NCBI GenBank assembly: GCA_020849275.1
Contig: JADLGO010000034.1
Coordinates: forward strand, 87,556-151,555
Reading direction: 5' to 3'
Source: Chthonomonadales bacterium
GTDB taxonomy: Bacteria; Armatimonadota; Chthonomonadetes; Chthonomonadales; CAJBBX01
DNA length: 64,000 nt
Shown here piece after piece: positions 1 through 8,243 of the stretch. The notes under the pieces are model-generated. The model searched no databases. It was not told the DNA's origin and saw nothing but the letters and a program-made list of their open reading frames with translations. Position 1 is the stretch's first letter; every line of letters starts with the position of its first letter. The position numbers were made by a program, and so were the translations under genes.

Positions 1-651
1 CGCCGGGTCGCCCGCGAGCCCGCGCGCCGTCTCCACGATCTCCGGTGCGGGCCAGTAGCCCTCCGGACATGCCGCAGCCACGCTCATCCCGGCCATCGCG
101 CCAGCCAGCATGAGCGAATGCAGCACGTTGTTGCCGTCGCCGAGCCAGGCCAGCCGCAGCCCGTCGAGGGCGCCGCTGCGCTCGCGCAGCGTCAGCAGGT
201 CGGCCAGCGCCTGGCAAGGGTGCTCGCGATCGCTCAGGGCATTCAGGACCGGGATCCGGCAGTTGTCACGCAACTCCTCCAGCGTCGCATGGGCGAAGAC
301 GCGGGCCACGATGGCGTCGACGAAGCGGTTGAGGTTGCCAGCCACGTCCCTCGCGGCCTCGCGCGTGCCGAGGCCCACTTCCGCCGGCCCAAGGACCACC
401 GGGTGCCCACCGAGTTGCCGCACGCCGAGGTCGAACGTGACACGGGTCCGGAGGCTGGGTTTCTGGAAGAGGATGGCGACGGAGCGCCGGCCCTCCCAAC
501 TCGGGCGATCCTCCTCCGCCTTCAGCCGGAGAGCCAGGGCGAGTAACTCATCGAGCTCCCGTGGTGACAGGTCGTCGGTGCGCAGCAGGCTTCGGCCCTC
601 CAGGCTGGCGCACAGCCGCTCGTCGCTTCCGGCATAGTCGCTGTCGTGCAT
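1..651 (-). CDS. argF: Ornithine carbamoyltransferase, C-terminus beyond window
   Basis: Transfers carbamoyl from carbamoyl phosphate to ornithine to give citrulline in cytosolic arginine synthesis. The visible 217 residues carry the carbamoyl-phosphate loop as FQKPSLRTR (the usual form is STRTR), the HPCQALAD motif, and the LGDGNNVLHS segment of the ornithine-binding domain. The 3' end lies past base 1. The ATG at 651 is preferred because a GAGGTG ribosome site lies 6 nt upstream; the ATG at 657 abuts that site. It is divergent from the response regulator at 988. Ornithine rather than aspartate specificity rests on the DGNN and HPCQ motifs. Confidence 0.92.
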   Translation of the reverse strand, partial: MHDSDYAGSDERLCASLEGRSLLRTDDLSPRELDELLALALRLKAEEDRPSWEGRRSVAILFQKPSLRTRVTFDLGVRQLGGHPVVLGPAEVGLGTREAARDVAGNLNRFVDAIVARVFAHATLEELRDNCRIPVLNALSDREHPCQALADLLTLRERSGALDGLRLAWLGDGNNVLHSLMLAGAMAGMSVAAACPEGYWPAPEIVETARGLAGDPA

Positions 652-892
652 GGCCATCACCTCGTCACGGACCGGCCCGACGGGCAGATGCTTCGCTCCG
701 CTTGCCGCTGAGCGGGATGCGCGCACGGTCGTCTCGGGTCCGCGAGCCTCCATCGCGTGGCGGGCGCCCCGGGCGGCGCGCACAACACGTCACGGCCCCG
801 AGCCTTTCCCCGTTCGTCGAGCACCGTCCCGACTCCTGCCGCCCGACGTGCGGCAGGGCCCGCCCGGTCGGCGCAAGGGGTGACACGAGGGG
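652..892. other. Intergenic region between divergent argF and response regulator
   Basis: No convincing gene is seen. Open frames here lack ribosome binding sites and run antisense or out of frame into their neighbours. It should contain the argF promoter on the minus strand, but no clear -35/-10 pair was found for it. The plus-strand promoter begins at 893. Confidence 0.5.
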
Positions 893-921
893 TTGACATG
901 GCATGGTATAACTCGTACGAT
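893..921 (+). promoter_or_regulatory. Sigma-70-type promoter for the ANTAR regulator
   Basis: TTGACA at 893-898 and TACGAT at 916-921 are separated by 17 nt. The -35 is perfect and the -10 matches 4 of 6. Initiation would fall near 928, leaving a leader of about 60 nt before the ATG at 988. Confidence 0.75.
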
Positions 922-987
922 TCCGGCATCTGTATGAGCCGGTTGCGCCCTTGCGGCAGACCGCCTCCAAGAGGGGAAAGGCCGAAC

Positions 988-1566
988 ATGGAGTCGTTGC
1001 GCGCCCTGATCGCCGAGGATGAGTCGCTCACCCGAACCATCCTGCGAGCACGCCTCGAGAAGCTGGGCCACGAGGTCGTCGCCGAGGCGGAGAACGGTGT
1101 CCAGGCCGTGGAAGCTGCCCGCGCCCATCATCCGGAGGTGATCATCATGGACATCCAGATGCCGGAGATGGACGGGATCGAGGCGGCCCGGCGCATCATG
1201 ACCGAGAACCCGTGCGCCATCCTCTTCCTCACTGCCTTCAGCGACCAACCGCTTGTGGAGAGCGCGAGTGAGGTGGGCGCGATCGCCTACCTGATGAAGC
1301 CGTTCCGCAAGGACGATCTCTCGCCCGCTCTGGAGGTGGCGGTCCGCCGCTACCGCGAGTTGCAGGGCCAGATGCAGGAGATCTCCGCGCTGAAGGACGC
1401 GCTCGAAACGCGCAAAGTGGTCGAGCGCGCGAAGGGGATCCTGATGCAGCGGCACGGCCTCACCGAGGACGAGGCCTTCAAGAAGATTCACTTCCAGGCC
1501 CGCAACCAGAACAAGAAGATGCGCGAGATCGCCGAGAGCATCATCACGGCCTCCGAGCTCATCTGA
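988..1566 (+). CDS. ANTAR-domain response regulator
   Basis: 192-residue cytosolic two-component regulator. Residues 1-120 form a receiver domain with the acidic pair ED near residue 10, the phospho-acceptor Asp in IIMDIQMPEMDG, and the switch Lys in MKPF. Residues about 130-190 are an ANTAR domain with the hallmark KVVERAKGILMQRHGLTEDEAF. ANTAR domains bind paired RNA hairpins and prevent transcription termination, so this is probably an RNA-level regulator of the PdtaR type. No sensor kinase is adjacent. The ATG at 988 is chosen for the upstream GAGGGGAAAG and because it gives a standard receiver N-terminus; an open frame from 757 would include the promoter. Confidence 0.92.
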   Translation: MESLRALIAEDESLTRTILRARLEKLGHEVVAEAENGVQAVEAARAHHPEVIIMDIQMPEMDGIEAARRIMTENPCAILFLTAFSDQPLVESASEVGAIAYLMKPFRKDDLSPALEVAVRRYRELQGQMQEISALKDALETRKVVERAKGILMQRHGLTEDEAFKKIHFQARNQNKKMREIAESIITASELI

Positions 1567-1600
1567 CCCCGCCGCCCGGCGGCGCGCCCGAGCGTCCACC

Positions 1601-2470
1601 ATGGATCGCACCGATCACCGGCTGCCCGGCCTCCGTGCCGGGCAGTCGCCCATAGGGCCCCTTCGTCGCGGCGGCCCCGTGCTTGCCGCAGCCCTCGCCG
1701 TCGCCGGCCTCGGAGCGGCTCTCGCCGGTCCGAGCACGACCGACGGCTTCCGAACGCTCGCTCCGCGCGGCGCCGCACGGAGCGGCTCCCTGCGCGCCAC
1801 CCTGTCGCGCCTCGGCATCGGCGGCGATGTCTCGGCGCGCTACGTGCTGGCCCGCGTGAGGGCCACCGACGCACACGGCGCCCCCCTGCCGGTCGTGCGC
1901 GGCGCGCGCATCGGCCTTCTGCCGGCGCCGAGGCCGGCGGCGTCGCCCCCCGAAGAGGACCCCCCCGACGGCGAGCTCTACCTCTCGCTCTCCAACGTGC
2001 CGGAGGCGACGCTACGCGCCGCCACGGGAGTGGTGGTGGAGCTCGACGCGGCGGCGCTCGCGCCCAGCGCCCTGTGGGAGCGCGTACCGGTTCCGGCTTC
2101 CGCCGCGGCCGTCGCCGCGCTCAAGCCCTGGCGGTCGGCCGACGGCGCCGCCCGGGTGGTCGCCGCCGGCCGCGCCACTGTGGCGGCGGTTCTGGGCGGG
2201 GCGCCGCTCCGCACCGTCACGCTGACCGTCGTTGAGCGGAGCCGGCGCCGCATGCCGACACCGGGCCACGTGGCCCTCGTGGCGCCGGGCCTGCGCCAAA
2301 CGCGGTGCGCGGCGCGCAGGACCGCCACCGACTGGCGGTACGACGCGTCCGGCGTGGTGGCCGAAGGCGCACCCGCCCCGGCGTCGGTCACCGTGCGCTT
2401 CTACGCGGCCGCCGCGGTGCGACGCGCGCTCAGGCACCACCGGTTCGCGTTCAAGGACGTGCGCTTCTGA
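1601..2470 (+). CDS. Hypothetical exported or membrane-anchored protein
   Basis: 289 residues, family not recognised. Arginines near residue 22 precede a hydrophobic Ala/Leu/Gly stretch (about residues 26-43) ending AALAGPS, consistent with a signal peptide or N-terminal anchor. The remainder is Ala/Arg/Val-rich without recognisable motifs; several stretches could form beta strands. It is followed after 36 nt by a HAD phosphatase, so co-transcription is likely. The start is uncertain: there is no good ribosome site at 1601, and a strong hairpin (1622-1645) sits inside the first codons, so translation may begin further downstream. Confidence 0.6.
   Translation: MDRTDHRLPGLRAGQSPIGPLRRGGPVLAAALAVAGLGAALAGPSTTDGFRTLAPRGAARSGSLRATLSRLGIGGDVSARYVLARVRATDAHGAPLPVVRGARIGLLPAPRPAASPPEEDPPDGELYLSLSNVPEATLRAATGVVVELDAAALAPSALWERVPVPASAAAVAALKPWRSADGAARVVAAGRATVAAVLGGAPLRTVTLTVVERSRRRMPTPGHVALVAPGLRQTRCAARRTATDWRYDASGVVAEGAPAPASVTVRFYAAAAVRRALRHHRFAFKDVRF
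1622..1645 (+). terminator. Perfect 9-bp hairpin downstream of the ANTAR regulator
   Basis: CTGCCCGGC and GCCGGGCAG pair perfectly around a 6-nt loop. No U-tract follows. It lies 55 nt after the regulator's stop codon, so it may be a weak terminator or RNA element; it also overlaps the proposed start of the next gene. Confidence 0.4.
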
Positions 2471-2506
2471 CCATCGCCCCACCCCGCTGAGGAGGCACCC
2501 GCTCCC

Positions 2507-3331
2507 ATGCGCTTCCCGTATCGGCTTGCCGCCATCGACCTCGACGAGACGCTGCTTGGCCCCGACCATCGCATCGCCGCCCGCAACGCCGCGGCCATCC
2601 ACGCGCTCGCCGCGCGCGGTGTGGAATGCGTGATCGCCTCCGGTCGCATGCATGTGGCCACCACGCGCTACGCCGAGGAGCTCGGCCTGGCCGGCCCGAT
2701 CATCTCGTACAACGGGGCCATGGTGCGCCCTTCCACCGACACGATCGCCTGGCGACATGTCCGCATGGCCCCCGGGCCCGCGGCCGAGGTCGCGCGTATG
2801 TGCGCGGACCGTGGCCTCCACCTGAACTACTACCTGGACGATCGCCTTCTCATCGCGCGCCGAACGCAATGGGGCGACCTCTACCTGCGGCGGACTGGCT
2901 CTCCTGTCGAGGTCGTCGGCGACCTGACGGCGCTGGAGGGCTCACGGCCCACCAAGCTTCTCATCGTCGATTCCCCGGAGGCGACGGACGCCCTTATGGC
3001 GGAGTGCCGCTCGCGCTACGGGCCGGCGCTCTACATCACGAAGACCAACGCCGAGTACCTGGAGTTCATGGACCCGACCGTGAGCAAGGCGGCGGCCCTG
3101 GCCTTCGTCGCCAGGCGATTTGGCATCGCGCGCGCCGAGTGCATGGCGTTCGGCGACGGCGCCAACGACGCGCCGATGATCGCGTGGGCCGGGCTCGGCA
3201 TCGCGATGGCCGGTGGCAGCGCCCAGGCGCTCGCAGCGGCGGACCGGTTGGCGCCTGCCTACGAGGAGGACGGTCTTGGCCGGGCCATCGAGGAGCTTCT
3301 GGCCGTCCACGGGGCCAACCCACCTGCCTGA
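2507..3331 (+). CDS. Cof-type HAD-IIB family phosphatase
   Basis: 274-residue cytosolic phosphatase of the haloacid dehalogenase superfamily, Cof/YidA type, expected to hydrolyse small phosphorylated metabolites. Motif I is AAIDLDETLL (nucleophile Asp and acid/base Asp), motif II is the Ser of VIASGRMH, the motif III Lys lies near residue 190, and motif IV is FGDGANDAPMI. A type IIB cap lies between about residues 85 and 185. The length is typical. GAGGAGG lies just upstream of the ATG. The physiological substrate cannot be assigned. Confidence 0.92.
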   Translation: MRFPYRLAAIDLDETLLGPDHRIAARNAAAIHALAARGVECVIASGRMHVATTRYAEELGLAGPIISYNGAMVRPSTDTIAWRHVRMAPGPAAEVARMCADRGLHLNYYLDDRLLIARRTQWGDLYLRRTGSPVEVVGDLTALEGSRPTKLLIVDSPEATDALMAECRSRYGPALYITKTNAEYLEFMDPTVSKAAALAFVARRFGIARAECMAFGDGANDAPMIAWAGLGIAMAGGSAQALAAADRLAPAYEEDGLGRAIEELLAVHGANPPA

Positions 3332-3454
3332 GGAAGGCGGCACGGGCCGCCGATATGCCTACAAGGCCCCGGCCCGGTCACCCGATTCAGCGCCGCGCGG
3401 GCGGGAGCGTCCGGCATGGGCCGGGAGCCGGGACGTTGCGACCGGAGCGCCACG

Positions 3455-4831
3455 ATGAGTGAACAGCCACAGGACGGCCAACTCGAGCTAGCCTTCGACG
3501 CAGACCGGACGCTGGCATACGCCACCATCTCGCCGCCACGCCCGGGCGGGCGCGCCGTCACGGCGCAGGCCCTGATGGCCGCCCTCCGCGCGGAGGGCGT
3601 CGTCTACGGCATCCGCGAGGCAAACATCCTCAAGGCGGTTCGCCTGGCCGACGAGTCCGGCGTGACGGCCATCCGCGTCGTCGTGGCCCAGGGAGTTCTC
3701 CCCGTCAACGGACGCGACGCCCAGGTTCTCTGGAAGGTCGACGTCGCCGCCGCATCGGCGCCGCTCCCGCGTCTGGCCGAGCGAGTGCCCGACTTCGCGC
3801 TGCTTCCCGATAGCCGCCGCGTTGCCGCCGGCCAGATCCTGGCCAGTATCATCCCCGCCCGCCCGGGCACGCCGGGCCGCACGCTGACCGCGCCACTCCG
3901 GCGCGTGCCCCAGAGCGTTGGACGCGATTCCCCGCTGACGCCGGCGGGAGGGGTCCACGTCTCCGAGGACGGCCTGCAGTTAAGTGCCGCCGTCGACGGC
4001 TTCCTTGAGCTCCGCAACGATATCCTGACCGTTCACCCGGCACGCGTGGTGCGCGGCGACCTGGAACCGGGAGAGCACGAGGTTCCGTGCAGCCTGGCGG
4101 TCACCGGCTCCATGCGCCGCGGCGGCTACGTCCGCGCGCGCGGCAGCCTCACCGTCGCGGGCACCGCCATCTCGGCAGCTCTCCGGGCCAGCGGCGACAT
4201 CTGCCTGGTCCGAGCCGGGCGCTGCACCATCGTGGGCGACGGCGACGTGCACATCGGCGAGGCCGTGCAGCATTGCGACATCGTGGCGCGCGGGCGCATC
4301 CTCGCCCGCCCCGGCACGCGAATCGTGGGGGGAAACCTCTCGGCGAGCCGAGGGATCGCGGTCGCCAATGTCGGCACCAGCGGCTACGAGGCGACGCGGC
4401 TCCAGGTCGGCGTCGATGCCCACAGCGCGTACCGCCTGCGCGAGATCGCGGACGAAATCGCGGCCTGCGAGGGTAGTATAGATAAGATCGCGCACTCGCT
4501 GCGGCCATTGGGCGTGGCGAGCGGCGCCTCGCTGCCTCCACGCAAACTCGAGTTGGTGCAGCAGCTCGTCGAGCAGCGACGAACGCTCGAGGGTCGCGTC
4601 CGCAGTCTGCACGGCGAGCGGCGTCAGTGCCTGTTGAGCGCCAACGCGTCGGTTGCGGCCCTCATCGTCGTCTCCGACACGGTTTTCCCGGGCGTGACGG
4701 TGAGCATTGGGGCGGCGACCCTGCTTGTGGAGGAGCCGCGGACCGGCATTGCGTTCCGGCCGTCGGCCTCGGGCCGTGGCGTGGAGACGGTCTCGCTGAC
4801 GGCACGGGAGGGCGTCGCGAACGCTGCGTGA
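3455..4831 (+). CDS. FapA/DUF342-family polymer-like protein
   Basis: 458 residues of the FapA (DUF342) family. The N-terminal half carries the typical DUF342 segment with GVVYGIREANI (about residues 50-60). The middle (about 200-310) is a right-handed parallel beta-helix-like run of short repeats resembling bactofilin-like folds. Residues about 330-390 are predicted helical, possibly coiled coil. Members are linked to envelope and cell-shape functions and in some bacteria to flagellar assembly; no flagellar gene is present here, so an envelope role is more likely. The ATG at 3455 has CGGAG 7 nt upstream and is preferred over 3416. Confidence 0.82.
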   Translation: MSEQPQDGQLELAFDADRTLAYATISPPRPGGRAVTAQALMAALRAEGVVYGIREANILKAVRLADESGVTAIRVVVAQGVLPVNGRDAQVLWKVDVAAASAPLPRLAERVPDFALLPDSRRVAAGQILASIIPARPGTPGRTLTAPLRRVPQSVGRDSPLTPAGGVHVSEDGLQLSAAVDGFLELRNDILTVHPARVVRGDLEPGEHEVPCSLAVTGSMRRGGYVRARGSLTVAGTAISAALRASGDICLVRAGRCTIVGDGDVHIGEAVQHCDIVARGRILARPGTRIVGGNLSASRGIAVANVGTSGYEATRLQVGVDAHSAYRLREIADEIAACEGSIDKIAHSLRPLGVASGASLPPRKLELVQQLVEQRRTLEGRVRSLHGERRQCLLSANASVAALIVVSDTVFPGVTVSIGAATLLVEEPRTGIAFRPSASGRGVETVSLTAREGVANAA

Positions 4832-4860
4832 GCGGGCCTGCGTGACGGGAGGATCCGGCC

Positions 4861-5193
4861 GTGGACAGCCGCTTCAGGGTGACCCGCCTTGTTCGGACGC
4901 ACACCTCCGAGATCTACCTGATCTGGGAGGGCGAGCGGCGCGTCGGGCAGGTGGACGTCCACTTCGCCCACGACACGATCCACGCCACCATCATCTTCGA
5001 GGCCGACCTTCCCGTCTCGGACGAGGAGGAGTTGCTGGCCCACATCGACGACGACATCGTCTCCTCGTACATGCCCCGTTTCGAGCGCGAGGACTTCGTC
5101 GCGCACGTCTTCCGCGGCGAAGAGATCAGCCGGTACACCGACTGCTCGGGCGCCGTCGACGACATGGAGGGCGACGAGGACCACGAGGACTGA
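4861..5193 (+). CDS. Hypothetical acidic protein
   Basis: 110 residues starting with GTG behind a strong GGGAGG site. The sequence alternates predicted beta strands and helices and ends in an Asp/Glu-rich tail. It contains no cysteine cluster or membrane segment, and I do not recognise the family. The next gene starts 1 nt after its stop codon, so the two are almost certainly co-translated with the downstream VanX-like peptidase. Confidence 0.7.
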   Translation: MDSRFRVTRLVRTHTSEIYLIWEGERRVGQVDVHFAHDTIHATIIFEADLPVSDEEELLAHIDDDIVSSYMPRFEREDFVAHVFRGEEISRYTDCSGAVDDMEGDEDHED

Positions 5194-5194
5194 C

Positions 5195-6130
5195 GTGGGC
5201 CCCGGATCTCCGGAGCCGATCGCGGCGCTCAACCGCGTGAAGGTCCTGGAGAGCGGCGAGCCGCTGGTCGACATTCGCAACCACTGCCCACGCGTTCTTG
5301 TCGCCGACGCCTCCTGTGCCTACCTGCGCGCCACGGCGGCCACGATGGTCGCGGCGGCGCAGGAGGGCCTGCCCGGGGGCCACCGGCTCCGCGTCACCAC
5401 CGCACTGCGCACGCTCGGCATCCAGCGCGGCTACTACGAGGCCTACTACCGGCGCCTCCAGGAGGAGCACCCGAGCTGGCCGCGCTCGGCCTTGCGCCGA
5501 GCGGCGAACCGCTTCTTCGCGCCCGTTGACCAGCCCGCGCCGCCCGGCCACTGCACGGGCGGCGCGGTCGACGTGCAGCTCGTGCTGCCGGATGGCGAGA
5601 CGGCCGACCTGACGAGTCCCCTGGAAGGGTGGCGTGCCGCGCCAACCTGGGTCAGCGGCCTCTCTGCGGCGGCGCGCCGCAGCCGGGACATGATGGTCGA
5701 CGCCATGCTCTCCGTCGGCTTCTCCAACTGTCGGGATGAGTTCTGGCACTACTCCTATGGCGACTCGGCGTGGGCCGCTCGCACCGGCTCCCCTACCTGC
5801 CCGTACGGCCTCGTGGACGCGCCGATCGAGGTGGACGCGCTCGGCGATGGATGTGCCCCCGCGTCCGTGACGCGCGAAGGAAAGGCCGCATGGCGCTGCT
5901 ATCCCGTTGCGACCGATGGGGGCCACGGACTGCAGGTACGCGTCCGCTGGGCCGCGGGTCGCGAGGTGACGTTGACCGTGGCCGCCGCGGGCGCCGGCGC
6001 CCTGTGGGGGAGCGCTGACCGGGCGGCCTGGAACCGACTCGAGGCGGTGCGCGACGGGGATTCGCTCGTCGCCACCCTCCGGCCCACCGTCGACTGCCTC
6101 TACGTGCGGCTCGCGAGTCCGGACGAGTGA
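5195..6130 (+). CDS. M15D (VanX-like) D-Ala-D-Ala dipeptidase with C-terminal extension
   Basis: 311-residue zinc peptidase-like protein. The catalytic layout fits VanX: His119 and Asp126 in GHCTGGAVDV and Glu182 and His185 in EFWHYSYGD, nearly the spacing of VanX. Such enzymes cleave D-Ala-D-Ala in peptidoglycan turnover or glycopeptide resistance; with no vanA/vanH neighbours, turnover is likelier. About 100 residues after position 210 form an extra beta-rich domain not found in VanX. No signal peptide is evident. GTG start with GAGGA upstream. Confidence 0.82.
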   Translation: MGPGSPEPIAALNRVKVLESGEPLVDIRNHCPRVLVADASCAYLRATAATMVAAAQEGLPGGHRLRVTTALRTLGIQRGYYEAYYRRLQEEHPSWPRSALRRAANRFFAPVDQPAPPGHCTGGAVDVQLVLPDGETADLTSPLEGWRAAPTWVSGLSAAARRSRDMMVDAMLSVGFSNCRDEFWHYSYGDSAWAARTGSPTCPYGLVDAPIEVDALGDGCAPASVTREGKAAWRCYPVATDGGHGLQVRVRWAAGREVTLTVAAAGAGALWGSADRAAWNRLEAVRDGDSLVATLRPTVDCLYVRLASPDE

Positions 6131-6165
6131 CGGCGCCGCCTCGGCCTGGTGAAGGCGGAAAAGTG

Positions 6166-6193
6166 CGTCGTGCCGCGGGAGGACGGCACGACG
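6166..6193 (+). terminator. 10-bp hairpin after the VanX-like gene
   Basis: CGTCGTGCCG pairs perfectly with CGGCACGACG around an 8-nt loop, 36 nt after the stop codon. There is no U-tract, as is often the case in very high-G+C genomes. The rest of 6131-6359 shows no gene. Confidence 0.55.
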
Positions 6194-6359
6194 CCGAGGG
6201 TCTTGAGAGCGCTCAGACGATGGAGTACGACGGGGCGATGCGCGCCCTGAGAGCCGCTCGCCGCCGTCAGGGTAGAGTCTACACGCCAACGGCTTCGGCG
6301 GCTGTGACGCCGGTAACGGCCCGCGTGTCTGTTTCCGCACGGGCTCGGCGGCGCGACTG

Positions 6360-7244
6360 ATGGTGCGCGGAGCATGGCGCCGCGTCCACCGGGTCGCCTC
6401 GGCCTATGCGCGCCACTTCGGCAGTCTGGTGGCCGCCGCGGTATCCTTCCAGATGCTCCTCTCGCTCGTGCCCTTGCTGACCCTGGGCGTCGCGGTCACG
6501 GGGTGGCTGCTGGGGGGGTCCGAGCCCGCCGTCGAAGCCGTGCGCAGGGCGACGGAGGCTTCCCTGCCCGGGAGCGGCGACCTGGTCTACGGAGCGCTGC
6601 GCACGGTGCACCGCGACAGCGGGTGGCTGGGGCTGATCGGCGGGGCAGGCCTGGTCTTCACGGCCAGCACGATCTTCGCGATGCTCGAGAGCGCCTTCAA
6701 CCTCATCTTCCACGTTGAGAAGCCCCGGCGATGGCTGGTGCAGCGCCTCCTTGCTCTCGGCACAGCGGCCCTCGCGCTGGTGCTGCTCCTACTGTCCATC
6801 GGCCTCACTTCGGCGACGGCCTACGTGCTCCGCGTGCGCATCCCGCTCCTGCGCCGCGCGGCCGGCGACTTCGAGCCACTCCTTCTAGCCTCCGGCGTCC
6901 TCGTTCCGCTGATCGTCTCGATCACGCTCTTCACTCTGCTCTACCGGATCGTGCCGAACACCACGATCTCCACGCGCGCCGCGGTGGCCGGCGGGGTCTT
7001 CGCCGGCACCGGTTGGGAGGTGGCCAAGCACCTCTTCACGATCTACATTGCGCACTTCGCCAACTACGACCGCGTCTACGGCTCGCTCGGGGGGATCGTC
7101 GTGCTGATGGTGTGGGTCTACTTCTCGTCGAGCATCCTGGTCGTGGGGGCTGAGGTGGCCGCCGACGTAGCGTCGGAGGCCAGGGACTCACTCAGTCATC
7201 GTCCGTCGGCGCCAGCCGACAACGGGGAACGAGACGGGCGATGA
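6360..7244 (+). CDS. YihY/BrkB-family inner membrane protein
   Basis: 294-residue polytopic protein of the YihY/BrkB (UPF0761) family with about six membrane segments. Family features include the early AAAVSFQMLLSLVPLLTLG segment, a conserved YRIVPNTTI loop near residue 200, and the late GSLGGIVVLMVWVYFSSS helix (about 235-255). The molecular function of the family is not established. Its 3' end overlaps the convergent cysteine-cluster gene by 53 bp. Confidence 0.88.
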   Translation: MVRGAWRRVHRVASAYARHFGSLVAAAVSFQMLLSLVPLLTLGVAVTGWLLGGSEPAVEAVRRATEASLPGSGDLVYGALRTVHRDSGWLGLIGGAGLVFTASTIFAMLESAFNLIFHVEKPRRWLVQRLLALGTAALALVLLLLSIGLTSATAYVLRVRIPLLRRAAGDFEPLLLASGVLVPLIVSITLFTLLYRIVPNTTISTRAAVAGGVFAGTGWEVAKHLFTIYIAHFANYDRVYGSLGGIVVLMVWVYFSSSILVVGAEVAADVASEARDSLSHRPSAPADNGERDGR

Positions 7245-7665
7245 GCGCGGCGTGCGCGCGCTCCAGGTCGCGCACCATGCGGCGGACTCTGGCAAGCGTC
7301 TTGCGGTCGAGCTCGCGGTGCATCACCGGGCAGATGTGGGCCGTGCAGCCGAACGGGCGCAGGTCGCGCGGGAATGTGCAACCGCACGTGCCCAGGTACT
7401 CGCACGGCTCGGAGGGCCGCTGCGCGTCGTCCGGCCGCAGCGCGGCCCCGATCTGCCTGGCCGCCCGCGCCACCGGATCCTCGCCTGCCGTCGCCGGTGG
7501 GCGCCATCCAGCTCCCTGCGCGAGCAGGACGTCGGTCGGCGCGATGCGGGCCGGGCGGACACAGCAGGGCTGCGCGCAGGTGGCGCAGTGGGTCGACGTG
7601 AAGGCGTCGAACTCCTGGCGCAGCGCGCGCTGCGCCTTCCGGTACTCGTCGAGCGGACTGCTCAC
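7192..7665 (-). CDS. Cysteine-cluster (YkgJ-like) protein
   Basis: About 157 residues with a probable metal-binding cysteine cluster: a CxxCxxxCC arrangement near the N-terminus (CATCAQPCC) followed by four more Cys in CEYLGTCGC and FGCTAHIC. This pattern resembles YkgJ/UPF0153-type zinc- or iron-sulfur-binding proteins, whose substrate is unknown. The C-terminus is helical and Arg-rich. GTG at 7665 is preferred because upstream sequence belongs to the opposite-strand small gene at 7759; its ribosome site is weak, so the start is uncertain. Confidence 0.72.
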   Translation of the reverse strand: MSSPLDEYRKAQRALRQEFDAFTSTHCATCAQPCCVRPARIAPTDVLLAQGAGWRPPATAGEDPVARAARQIGAALRPDDAQRPSEPCEYLGTCGCTFPRDLRPFGCTAHICPVMHRELDRKTLARVRRMVRDLERAHAALIARLVPRCRLAPTDDD

Positions 7666-7758
7666 GCCGCGCTGCGCCCGCGGTGCGCGCGCCGGGGGTA
7701 ACGAGTCTCGAGCGGACCGCCGATGATTGAGATGAGACGCCACGGAAGGAGCCGCGCC

Positions 7759-7968
7759 ATGGACCACCGCGAGCCCGGCGACGTGCGGGTCGCCGCCCAT
7801 CGGTTCGTCATCTCGGCCATCCTCTCTCTCGCCATACTCGCCGGCGGCATGGCCTGGACCTGGTCGATCGGGCAGCGCAACAACCGCACCGCGCACCAAC
7901 TCGGCCACCTCAAGCACGCCATCGACGGCGGCGCCGTCGACGCCGCCGGACCGGGGACACAGCGATGA
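7759..7968 (+). CDS. Small single-pass membrane protein
   Basis: 69 residues with one hydrophobic segment (about residues 17-36, containing ISAILSLAILAGGMAWTW) and a short polar tail. The ATG at 7759 has AAGGAG 7 nt upstream; an upstream ATG at 7723 has none. It overlaps the next small gene by ATGA, so the two are translationally coupled. Function unknown. Confidence 0.65.
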   Translation: MDHREPGDVRVAAHRFVISAILSLAILAGGMAWTWSIGQRNNRTAHQLGHLKHAIDGGAVDAAGPGTQR

Positions 7969-8177
7969 GCGCGCGCCGCCTGGTGCTCCTCTCGCTCGCC
8001 ATGCCCGTGCTCTGCGCAGCCCTCGCCGCCGGCATCGTCGCGCAGCAGTACGCGCGCGGGCGCTCGCTGCGCCGGGACCTGAGCCGGTACCACCACATCG
8101 CGCGAGGCCTGGCCGCGGCGAGCCGCGCTTCCACGGTCACACACCCGCATGACCACCTGAACCACGGCGAGCACTGA
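7965..8177 (+). CDS. Small membrane or exported protein with His-rich tail
   Basis: 70 residues. It starts within the preceding gene (ATGA overlap) and has an N-terminal hydrophobic segment at about residues 6-26 after two arginines. The C-terminus is histidine-rich (THPHDHLNHGEH), suggesting metal binding, though this is inference. No family recognised. Confidence 0.6.
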   Translation: MSARRLVLLSLAMPVLCAALAAGIVAQQYARGRSLRRDLSRYHHIARGLAAASRASTVTHPHDHLNHGEH

Positions 8178-8243
8178 TCGTCCCGTCGGCGATCAGGTCC
8201 CGCTGCACCGACGCGCGCCAGCGCGCCCGGGTCCTAGCGTGCC

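Noticed and set aside
907..912. TATAAC as a -10 box of the ANTAR gene promoter
   Set aside because: It is only 8 nt from the TTGACA; TACGAT at 916-921 has the proper 17-nt spacing.
1622..1645. ANTAR target hairpin next to the ANTAR regulator
   Set aside because: The loop CTCCGT lacks the A at position 1 and G at position 4 of the ANTAR motif, and there is no paired second hairpin.
6127..6360. Small ORF between the VanX-like and BrkB-like genes
   Set aside because: It includes the terminator-like hairpin, is Arg/Ala-rich, and has no ribosome site.
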